Assembly: GCA_015056815.1 (NCBI GenBank)
Contig: SVFN01000014.1
Span: forward strand, 1-64,000
Direction of reading: 5' to 3'
DNA length: 64,000 nt
Source of the DNA: Lachnospiraceae bacterium
GTDB lineage: Bacteria > Bacillota > Clostridia > Lachnospirales > Lachnospiraceae
Shown here piece by piece: positions 30,801-38,262 of the stretch. Within the stretch, counting starts at the first letter, position 1, and each line of letters starts with the position of its first letter. The notes beneath the pieces were generated by a model. The model ran no database searches, was not told where the DNA came from, and worked only from the letters and a program-made list of their open reading frames with translations. Position numbers and translations under genes: made by a program.

Positions 30801-32983
30801 GTAAAATAATCCGTACTGATTTCATATACGGTATCATCAAGCTGATAGCCTTCAGGGTTATCCACTTCCTTTAAGTAATACTTATCCTGTGTGATAGTCT
30901 GTACTCCTGTACCATATAATCCTGTTGTACTCGCATCCATGGACAGTTCACACAAAATATCATCACAGTCCTTATCCTCATAGAGATAATAAGTCGCACC
31001 TGCTATCGGTGTCTTTTTGAACTTATCAGTTTTCATAAATGAAAAGCTCCCCGGCTGGAAGTTGGAAGTAACCTTTACATTTGCCTTTGCTGAAAGTGTA
31101 TTAAACTCTTCCAAAAAAGTAATCTTCTGTTGTGATACTACCGTAGGTGTCCATTTTCTTCCACCCTTTTCATCTGCGTATGCCTTAGCCTGAACCTTTA
31201 TAGTGCTTTTATTCGCAATAATCTTCTTCATGGCTTCCTCATTTGCATACAGATAAAAGTTGGAAGATGCCTTATCCTTATCAGTCTGTGCCACACAGAT
31301 ATCGTATTTTTTCAAATCATTCTCGTCAACAATATCAGATGCATCCTTTTTAATCTCACCTACAGTAAGACCGTCTGGAGCACCGGTAATCTTATACTTC
31401 ACATCTGTAATAGTTCCGGTCTTGGTTCTGACAAACTTATCAGATGTCTTATAAAGACCCTTTGATACCTCTTTCCATTCAGTAGTTTTAGGTGATATAG
31501 TATAGGTAACGCTCTTGGTAAGACCTGTTTCAAGGTTGTATTTACTCTTATCAAGCTTCTTGGCATCATTTACCATCTGCTCGATATTCTTATAAACTCC
31601 ACTTCCATCGTTATAATATGACAACGAAACCTCTCCGTTTAATACATGGATTGCCGCACTGGTAATAAAGTAATCGGCAGAGGCAGAATCAGAAGAATAC
31701 TTCGAGGTATGACATTTGCCTCCGAGAGTTCTCGCTCCATTTACAAGGCAGAATGTAATCTGCGCTTTAATCTTGCCGCCTGCATTTACCGTACCATTGG
31801 TGGTATTCTTATTCATGTCCATACAAAACACAAGATGATTCTTATACGCTCCATCCTCAGAAATGTACTTGATTCCTGTCCTGTGACCACAGTATGCGGC
31901 ATACCCCGAATAGGATACCGTCATGCTGTCCTTATTCTCCGCCGCCTGTACGACCTTTGACGGAAAGATAAAGGAAATTGCCGAAGCTAAGAGTGTACTT
32001 ATCTTATCAAATATAGGATTATCAATGCTCTCCACCGGAGTTGTAGCAAGTTCCTTTACGGAATTATTATTTGCTACAATACTATTATCCGCATCAAGCC
32101 CTGCTCCGGCTGTAAGGATACTGCTTCCGGTTTTTCCATCTGCTGTCAGGGCATTGGTTTCTGATTTTGCCTCATCACCGCTGTTTTCTTCAACCCCTTC
32201 ATTACCGGTTTCCGGATCAATGCCTTCTTCAATCAGTTCTGTATCCTGTCCACCATCAAGGTAGATTTTGAAAGATGCCGTATTGCTCTGGATACTCTGA
32301 ATCTCACCCTCAGATAAAGGAAGTTCATCATTCTTTCTCTCTTCCCCGACAATAGGTTCTTCTTTCTCTTTATCCTGCTTGCTGTTTTCAGTGGTGGGTT
32401 CCGTTGATGCTTCACTTGCTGTTTCACTCGTCGCCTCGCTTGCAGCATTATTTCCGGATACAGCTTTTTCCATAATATCCTCTACCGCTTCACCTTCTGT
32501 ATGAGAATCCGGCTCAGGTTCCTCATCGTCAGAGTCTTCCGCTGAATCATTTCCCGATACACTGTCCGAATGAAACTCCGGTTCGTCCACCGACACGGTT
32601 CTGTGTATCAGATAAGCCTTCTTGCCGCTTAAAGGTTCTACCACATAATAGGTATCGTACTTTCCAACAGTAGAAATATCAAATCCGCTTCTCTTGGAAT
32701 CGTATGACACGGATACTTTATTCTCATTAAATGAGATACCGTCCTTTACATCCGATACATCAAAATCAGAATCCTTCAGCACGTTGATATCCTCTGCGGT
32801 TGCCACTTCATCTTCCTCAAGGTCTGTCCTTACCTCTGCATCATACAAAGCCAGCTCCTTAGTGGTATCTTCTTTGTCATCTGTTCCGGCAGCATATGCA
32901 CCGACACTCTGAGTAAAGCCGGTCAGTGCAAGCACCATTGCCATAATAAGTGCAATGCTGCGTTTTAACTTTGTCGATTTCAT
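27815..32983 (-). CDS. Giant cell-wall-anchored adhesin with thioester-like domain and many CnaB/SpaA repeats
   Basis: Signal peptide after internal MKSTKLKRSIALIMAMVLALTGF (ATG 32983, SD gaaagga); YCGHRTGIKY...VFCMDMN; repeated LPLGKYRIEEVEAPEGFVLDE; LPQTGGDYNPWMF + TM + RRRK. Confidence 0.93.
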   Translation of the reverse strand: MKSTKLKRSIALIMAMVLALTGFTQSVGAYAAGTDDKEDTTKELALYDAEVRTDLEEDEVATAEDINVLKDSDFDVSDVKDGISFNENKVSVSYDSKRSGFDISTVGKYDTYYVVEPLSGKKAYLIHRTVSVDEPEFHSDSVSGNDSAEDSDDEEPEPDSHTEGEAVEDIMEKAVSGNNAASEATSETASEASTEPTTENSKQDKEKEEPIVGEERKNDELPLSEGEIQSIQSNTASFKIYLDGGQDTELIEEGIDPETGNEGVEENSGDEAKSETNALTADGKTGSSILTAGAGLDADNSIVANNNSVKELATTPVESIDNPIFDKISTLLASAISFIFPSKVVQAAENKDSMTVSYSGYAAYCGHRTGIKYISEDGAYKNHLVFCMDMNKNTTNGTVNAGGKIKAQITFCLVNGARTLGGKCHTSKYSSDSASADYFITSAAIHVLNGEVSLSYYNDGSGVYKNIEQMVNDAKKLDKSKYNLETGLTKSVTYTISPKTTEWKEVSKGLYKTSDKFVRTKTGTITDVKYKITGAPDGLTVGEIKKDASDIVDENDLKKYDICVAQTDKDKASSNFYLYANEEAMKKIIANKSTIKVQAKAYADEKGGRKWTPTVVSQQKITFLEEFNTLSAKANVKVTSNFQPGSFSFMKTDKFKKTPIAGATYYLYEDKDCDDILCELSMDASTTGLYGTGVQTITQDKYYLKEVDNPEGYQLDDTVYEISTDYFTFYDKDGKVTKAASKTFTHEELSEPVGVIVNKKDAFTKKEIETAGFAVFNDAACTVRTVIDAEKNPSAVPIFHYDDDLGGAVSEKFMKTQDTYYVKEVEIPEGYKDPGTVWTVAPGIGDVAQLNVENTPIRCDVTADKKDSETGGTAQGDATLAGATYGLYAAEDIKYPDGSGIVTYKASDPITSAKGTDFKYMEVPAKKDTLIATVKTDSDSDFAFGNLYYGNYYIKEIKESEGYKLNPTVYDVKFKDDKNKHQNISLKREVTETPKKQAFQIIKVSTDGDNGETDKVQGAEFTVKLQSDIDKNGWDNAKTYDTLVTDETGFAKSKELPFGTYLVKETKTPKDLYKTDDFTVQITEDSRQPQAWRTLNDAPFKAYIRLVKKDKESGETVLLSGVTFKIRKGHSEGSESEYTYVEQKIGNQKISEFTTDETGTVTTPLKLKYGDYEVVEIKAPDGYLITDEAKPFTVTKEGAVEVTEDDDGDPVITVEMENQPVKGSIKIHKEGEVLAGAEYDTIIDRILTFVTGDNRSVRFKYEKTPLEGATYHVIADEDIYTPDHQTDEEGNRKLAVIDDIPAAAGTVIATLTTDENGEAEIDNLPLGKYRIEEVEAPEGFVLDETAKQVELTFGDDHTEVVYENAEFTDERVKTQLTLVKKNAVNEVPVEGATYGVYATVDITSKDGETLVEADSLIEAVKTDSEGKAVFEADLPLGRYYVKEMETAPGYLVDDSEYEVDFTYQDFKQALLTKEIEVKETPIIVEVSKSDITTGKEITGAKLEILDENGEVYAAWTTDGTPYSLNAMPAGDYTLKETFAPYGYMIANEVAFTVEETGEIQKVSMTDERVKGFIEIFKTDSETKKAIEGVTFEIRDEKGKKVQTLVTDKKGYAKSEELDICTYKENGDYDKDISYTVVETKAADGYVLDNKENKVTIHYDDSATEPICYQLRLTNKPEKPKEPKLPQTGGDYNPWMFGVVGGAILVSGIVMYFRRRKNTKPQA

Positions 32984-33068
32984 ATCATCATTCCTTTCAA
33001 AATTAATTTCAGGCACTCGCTTCCCTGCCTCTTTCCCCAAACAGTTCGACCAAACTTGGAAAAAGAAA

Positions 33069-33131
33069 AAGGTACACCAAGAATCAATCCGGCGTACCTT
33101 CATCCCATAAGTCTGAGCCTGTATCAGACTT
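33069..33131 (-). terminator. Two-hairpin leader: AAGTCTGA/TCAGACTT then terminator-like stem with T run
   Basis: AAGTCTGA-tacaggc-TCAGACTT then AAGGTACGCC-loop-GGTGTACCTT+TTT on - strand. Confidence 0.65.
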
Positions 33132-33234
33132 CCCTTATTTAATTCTTATTATCATAATGACCACCTCTGTCAAGACAGCTTGTACAGATAAGTCACAAGC
33201 CTTACAAATCTCTTCATACCTCTCACCTTCTCTC

Positions 33235-33774
33235 TTAATCTTCGCTCCAGTCCATTACATGACTGAGTACATTTTCATAATTACCGAGCCTGTCCGCTAT
33301 ATCCTCCGCTGTTGCTGCATTCCTATTATCATCCGGCAAACCGCTACCTTGTACCGAATTACTTTGAGCATCTGTAGCTGCTCCGCCAACCGGCATAAAT
33401 GATGTATTTGATTCTCCAGATTGCATCACAAGTCCACGATTAGCAGCCGCTCCAAATGCCATGCTTCCAAGGAAACGTATCATTTCCTCATAAAGCTCTG
33501 TCTTTACTTTGCCTGCCATCTTTGCCAGTGATTCATCAACATAATCTTTAGAGGCAAATGCAGCTTCTCTTTCCTCCTGCTCCCTTTTTGCAGTGTAGGT
33601 GAGATTACCATTCTTCATGGCATCCATGTAGTAGGAAATGGCAGTAAGGATAAACTGGTTTTTTGACTTATGAACATCTGTATTCAGATCATCAAGCATA
33701 TCCATTATCCGTAAATGCTCCGGATTGTTGTAATTTAACCTTAGTGACAGATGTCTGCACGAATTATTCTCCAT
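33235..33774 (-). CDS. ParR-like centromere-binding protein
   Basis: HLSLRLNYNNPEHLRIMDMLDDLNTDVHKSKNQFILTAISYYMDAM; immediately downstream of parM-like gene. Confidence 0.75.
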   Translation of the reverse strand: MENNSCRHLSLRLNYNNPEHLRIMDMLDDLNTDVHKSKNQFILTAISYYMDAMKNGNLTYTAKREQEEREAAFASKDYVDESLAKMAGKVKTELYEEMIRFLGSMAFGAAANRGLVMQSGESNTSFMPVGGAATDAQSNSVQGSGLPDDNRNAATAEDIADRLGNYENVLSHVMDWSED

Positions 33775-33786
33775 GCCGCCACCCCC

Positions 33787-34704
33787 TTAAGCTATCTTTC
33801 GGTTCTTAAGATACAAGGTTGCAAGTGTCTCATATCCAATCGCATTTGCCCTAACATCTTCGATATATGATATGTTACGCTGCGATATACCCGCATATCT
33901 CTTCATAAGTCCGGCACCACCTCCCACAAATGTGATAGGTGTTGTCTTTACATTGATTCCCTTTTCTGCAATGATTCTGAAAATGGATTTTGTATATCTT
34001 TCAATCTCACTCTTGATTATCTCAATATACTCAGAATCGAGATTGGCATCACCCTTTATCATTACTTCACGTATCATGTACTCGTCAATCTTGGAGTTGG
34101 TCTTTCTGACACATACCTCGTCAATTTTTCTCATGCATGTAATAATTCCGTTCGGGTCGGAACCACTGTTTGATTCATCCGGCGCCATGTCAATAATCTT
34201 CATATAATCAATCGTCCATGAACCGATATCCACAACATATTCCTGCCCCGCCATCTGTGGAAGTCTGTCAACCACTGCACCGTAGCACTGCGGATAGACC
34301 AACACCTTTTCAATCGTGACAAGATACTGTGTTTTTTCATAACGGAATCTCACCATTCTGTTCTTAGACAGATAGTTGATAAAATCTTTCTTTTCCGCTC
34401 CGAATCTCCCGATGGGAAGTCCCACAGCAAGCACGATATGTGCTTCTTTCAAACCACGAAATTTCAGCTCCTTTGCAACGGCTGCAAGAGTAAGCAGATA
34501 ATAGTTATCATTACAGACCTTATTATCCTGAACCTTTAATCTGTCACCGCCGATACGGTAATACTTGCCGTTATACTCCAAAATGTTGTCATACACCATC
34601 GGCTCATTTCCAAGCTCACCCACACCAGATACAAAGCAGGAATTACGTGTCTTAATGTGGCTCCATCCATGGTCAATGCCGATTGCAATAGTCTTAGTGT
34701 CCAT
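33787..34704 (-). CDS. ParM-like actin-type ATPase
   Basis: IAIGIDHGWSHIKTRN; VVDIGSWTIDYMKI; TFVGGGAGLMKRY. Confidence 0.88.
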   Translation of the reverse strand: MDTKTIAIGIDHGWSHIKTRNSCFVSGVGELGNEPMVYDNILEYNGKYYRIGGDRLKVQDNKVCNDNYYLLTLAAVAKELKFRGLKEAHIVLAVGLPIGRFGAEKKDFINYLSKNRMVRFRYEKTQYLVTIEKVLVYPQCYGAVVDRLPQMAGQEYVVDIGSWTIDYMKIIDMAPDESNSGSDPNGIITCMRKIDEVCVRKTNSKIDEYMIREVMIKGDANLDSEYIEIIKSEIERYTKSIFRIIAEKGINVKTTPITFVGGGAGLMKRYAGISQRNISYIEDVRANAIGYETLATLYLKNRKIA

Positions 34705-34789
34705 TTTTCTTATCCTCCTTTTTCTCTACTCCGAAGTGTTTCTTCAGACTTCTTCTCCCGGTACACTTATCACAAATATCCGGACTATG

Positions 34790-35275
34790 TTCAGAATCCT
34801 TGTCTCAGAGTGCGTAAAGCGAACAGATACATAAGTATCAGCAGGGTATTCGCTTACCTCAACAAACTATCTTCGCAGGTCTGATAATATGCTGAGGTAG
34901 GCGAATACACTTCGCATCGCTTCCATGACATCAAAAATCGTATTCTCCCGATATGATCACGACCTTGCAGGTCTCACTTTTTCAGTGCTTTACTCTAAGC
35001 ACCTCACAGATTGCCAGTCCCCCATCGTTATTGCTTTTGCCTCACGATTTCGGTGATTTCATTTCCCTGATTATGTCCGACTTTGCATGTCGGTAGCCCC
35101 GGCTTAGGCTAACGGTCTTTATATGAGCAGCTATAAGAATCTTATAACCGACCTTCATCGCCGTACCCCGGTGCGTCCCATTTAGGGCAGAGAAACTTCT
35201 CGATCATACCTACTATTCGGTTGTGCATCAAACTCAGTAAGTTACCTAACTTTGTTCGACACGCTTATGATAGCA
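34790..35275 (-). ncRNA. Candidate large structured ncRNA or structured parM leader
   Basis: No ORF >=60 aa from 34885 to 35343; many hairpins including GTATTCGCcTACCTCA/TGAGGTAaGCGAATAC; candidate extended -10 TGCTATCAT. Confidence 0.6.
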
Positions 35276-35343
35276 TAGCGGGATTTTATTAAATCTACAT
35301 TTCCGGATACCTTTGCCTGTTTTTGTCGCCTTTGTGGGATACC

Positions 35344-36633
35344 TTATAATCTGATATCACCTGCAACATATTTCTTAAATAATTCTCCTGATATATCTTT
35401 TGAATTTGCTGTCAAATCAATTCCTAATGCTTTAAATATCACATTAAATGCTTCATCTAAAGAATCACTTGTATAGTCATTTCTCTTGATACAAATGCAT
35501 TCTTCCATACATTCATCCGCAGGCTCAAGAATGCGAAACAGCTTTATTCCTTTTGCCCTGCACAGTCTGTTTCTCACAACCTCCCTTCTGTAAGACTGAC
35601 CTTCCATAATTCTTTTTTCTTGTATAATGATTGCTGAATGATACTCCGGAATATACATCTGAAGCTTTATCCCTATCTCTTCCATATCATCTTCAACAAC
35701 CTTTATTTCATTATCAGTCAGTAAATATTTCATTAATAGCCAAGGATAATTTATTTCAAATGTTTCTTTATACTTATTGATGTATTCTGCCTTCATATTA
35801 TTCTGTACTGTTTCGAGTCTCTTACAGTAAGGACAGCCACCACCATTTACTCTCTTATATATTGCCGTGCTCCATTCATATCCACAAGTTTTACAGGTCC
35901 AGATAACACTTACTCTCGACTTAGCATTAACAGATTTTGGCGACACGGTATTCTTGTCTGACCATTCGCTGACCAATTCAGGATTAGTGGAAGCAAGATC
36001 ATTAAATCCCGGCAAAAGAATAACACCGCTGCAATATGGACATTTCGACCCTTTATTTCTGCTTGATACGGGTGCTTTCCACTCATGTCCTTTATCACAT
36101 TTCCACCAAAACTTTTTATTAGTATTAGCCATAACATCTGATGCCTTAATCGGATAATTGCGCTCTGACCATTCCTTTGCAATGTCCGGTCTTGTACTCT
36201 CCAAGTCATTTTCACCTTTTTTTATTTTATGAGAAGTACAGTAGGGACATCCGGAACCCTTTACCCGATTCTTAATTGATGCCTTCCACTCATGACCACA
36301 ATTCCCATTCCACCAGACTTTTTTCTGAGAACCGGCAGTATAAGAGCTGATATCTGCTTCAACATTTTTATCCGACCACTCCGCTATAAGGTCAGGGCAT
36401 ATGGTAGCAAGGTCATTAAATCCAACAAGCACCCTTTTCCCCGTACAATATGGACAGCCCTCCCCTTTGGTACGTGCTTTTACAGCGGTTTTCCACTCAT
36501 GACCACATTTTCCTTTCCACCATACTACCCTATTAGAACCATAGCTTACATCTGCCGGACTTATGCTATCATTCTTATCTGACCATTCATCCGCCAGCTC
36601 AGGATACTTTACTATCAATGCATTTTCTTTCAT
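35344..36633 (-). CDS. Multi-zinc-ribbon (DUF4379-like) protein with Vsr-like C-terminus
   Basis: Four GHEW...CPYC-type units (4th CGYEW) with NDLAST.P.L..EWSDKN spacers; C-term RREVVRNRLCRAKGIKLFRILE. Confidence 0.8.
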   Translation of the reverse strand: MKENALIVKYPELADEWSDKNDSISPADVSYGSNRVVWWKGKCGHEWKTAVKARTKGEGCPYCTGKRVLVGFNDLATICPDLIAEWSDKNVEADISSYTAGSQKKVWWNGNCGHEWKASIKNRVKGSGCPYCTSHKIKKGENDLESTRPDIAKEWSERNYPIKASDVMANTNKKFWWKCDKGHEWKAPVSSRNKGSKCPYCSGVILLPGFNDLASTNPELVSEWSDKNTVSPKSVNAKSRVSVIWTCKTCGYEWSTAIYKRVNGGGCPYCKRLETVQNNMKAEYINKYKETFEINYPWLLMKYLLTDNEIKVVEDDMEEIGIKLQMYIPEYHSAIIIQEKRIMEGQSYRREVVRNRLCRAKGIKLFRILEPADECMEECICIKRNDYTSDSLDEAFNVIFKALGIDLTANSKDISGELFKKYVAGDIRL

Positions 36634-36657
36634 AAGATTTCAAATCCTTTCTGCCTA

Positions 36658-36686
36658 TTACAAGTGTACACTGTGTCCATTTGTAA
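36658..36686. promoter_or_regulatory. ParB-type palindrome A (degenerate)
   Basis: TTACAAGTGTACACTGTGTCCATTTGTAA. Confidence 0.75.
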
Positions 36687-36691
36687 GCACT

Positions 36692-37552
36692 CTAATGTTT
36701 CTTATTCCATGCTTCTAATATCTGAAACAATGCAAGCTCAATATCGCTGTCTGACATGTTTTTCGGGAAATAACGCCTTATTTTCTCCATCTTTATACCA
36801 TGTTTTCTCAGCTTGTTATCTGATAAAACTTTGCTTAATGTCTCTTCTTTTAATTGTCCGTTCTGGCTTAAGCAGTGTATCTCTTTTGCCTTCTCTTTCG
36901 TAATTCTGTATTTTGCACTGCGTATTTTTAAGAAAACAAGTTCTTGTTCTGCCTTAGTCAGATAAGAAAGAGTTACTCCCTGCACAATACCTAATCTGCC
37001 ACTATCGACCATATCAAGCAAATCTTTTGACAGGTTAGTAAGTGCTATATATCTTTGAATTGTCTTCCATCCATCACCTTCTGTTTCTGCCATTTTCTTT
37101 AATGTCATTCCACCTTTTTTCGTTCCTGAATGCTTTAATACATCATATTTCATTCTATATGCTTTTGCCTTTTCGCTCGGAAGAACTGACTCCCTTTGTA
37201 TATTGCTATCTACCATATATGAGATGGCATCTTCATCACTCAGTTCCATTATCCTCGCCGGAATAGTCTTAAGCCCTGCAAGTTCAGAAGCCCTTGTTCT
37301 TCTATGCCCGGATACTATCTCAAAACCGCCCCCTTTTCTTTTTCTGACCAATATCGGATTCAGGACACCATTTTGTTTTATGCTAACAGCCAGAGCTTCC
37401 ATTTCCGTATTATCTAAAACTCTAAAAGGGTGATTTCTAAACTCATGCAGCTCCCTGATATCAAGTTCTTCGATATTACCTTTTTCTTTAGCTCCTAAAA
37501 TCTCATCCAGTCCCATAATAGTCACTCGATTACCCTTTTTTATTTCTGTCAT
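36692..37552 (-). CDS. ParB/KorB-like DNA-binding protein
   Basis: LDIRELHEFRNHPFRVLDNTEMEALAVSIKQNGVLNPILVRKR..GGFEIVSGHRRTRASELAG; likely start MTEIKKG at 37552. Confidence 0.9.
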   Translation of the reverse strand: MTEIKKGNRVTIMGLDEILGAKEKGNIEELDIRELHEFRNHPFRVLDNTEMEALAVSIKQNGVLNPILVRKRKGGGFEIVSGHRRTRASELAGLKTIPARIMELSDEDAISYMVDSNIQRESVLPSEKAKAYRMKYDVLKHSGTKKGGMTLKKMAETEGDGWKTIQRYIALTNLSKDLLDMVDSGRLGIVQGVTLSYLTKAEQELVFLKIRSAKYRITKEKAKEIHCLSQNGQLKEETLSKVLSDNKLRKHGIKMEKIRRYFPKNMSDSDIELALFQILEAWNKKH

Positions 37553-37848
37553 ACTTTCCCTTCTTTCTTCACAAATGGACACTGTGTCCATTCTTCTTTT
37601 ATTAGTAATTTTGCCCTCTCCTCTGCACTCTTACTTTTATCTGACAGAATAATAAAAAACACATCATTCATATGTTCATCCTCTTCGTTATAGTACTTTG
37701 AATGTCTTTGCAATACGTCATAAACCTTATCTAAATCCTTATATGTTCCTTCTGAATGTCCAAAGCCGGTTAAGAGTTGAAATGCTTTATCCATGTTCTC
37801 CAGTTCATCAACTACAACAATCAAATCCATATAATCTCTTTTATCCAT
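37549..37848 (-). CDS. Small ICE protein of unknown function
   Basis: MDKRDYMDLIVVVDELENMDKAFQLLTGFGHSEGTYKDLDKVYD; SD gaaaggag before ATG 37848. Confidence 0.6.
   Translation of the reverse strand: MDKRDYMDLIVVVDELENMDKAFQLLTGFGHSEGTYKDLDKVYDVLQRHSKYYNEEDEHMNDVFFIILSDKSKSAEERAKLLIKEEWTQCPFVKKEGKV
37575..37591. promoter_or_regulatory. ParB-type palindrome B
   Basis: ATGGACAC-T-GTGTCCAT, 5' of parB-like start. Confidence 0.88.
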
Positions 37849-37866
37849 GATGGACTCCTTTCTCAA

Positions 37867-37883
37867 ATGGACACTGTGTCCAT
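37867..37883. promoter_or_regulatory. ParB-type palindrome C
   Basis: ATGGACAC-T-GTGTCCAT, 5' of small ORF. Confidence 0.88.
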
Positions 37884-38002
37884 TCATCTTTTTTATTGTT
37901 AATATGTTTTTTCGTACAATACTATAAAATGACAAGATCATAACTAAAGAAAAGTCTTTCCAAAATACAGTTTCTTCATAGGAAAAGCTCTTTTAACGCA
38001 AA

Positions 38003-38060
38003 AAAAGCGAGTATGAGTTCTTTTCCTAAGTGGAAATTCTATAAACTCATACTCGCTTTT
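38003..38060. terminator. 17-bp perfect-stem hairpin flanked by A and T runs
   Basis: AAAAGCGAGTATGAGTT-loop-AACTCATACTCGCTTTT. Confidence 0.85.
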
Positions 38061-38080
38061 ATTTTTTCGGACTATTACAA

Positions 38081-38097
38081 ATGGACACTGTGTCCAT
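38081..38097. promoter_or_regulatory. ParB-type palindrome D
   Basis: ATGGACAC-T-GTGTCCAT upstream of the operon. Confidence 0.88.
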
Positions 38098-38192
38098 TTT
38101 TTATGTTTAAAATAAATATTTCCGACTAAAAAACGATATTTCTTATTGAATAATTCTTTATTTTCGACTGTACTCGCTTGTATTCGATTGAA

Positions 38193-38262
38193 TATTTGCT
38201 ACAAATTTGCTACAAAACCGAGTTTCATGTTCTCGGAACCCTTGATTTTACTGGGTTTCTTT
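38193..38262. mobile_element. Putative ICE right end / att region at the 3' end of lysS
   Basis: Direct repeats TTTGCTACAAATTTGCTACAAA next to GGAACCC-ttgattttact-GGGTTTC abutting lysS stop. Confidence 0.55.
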
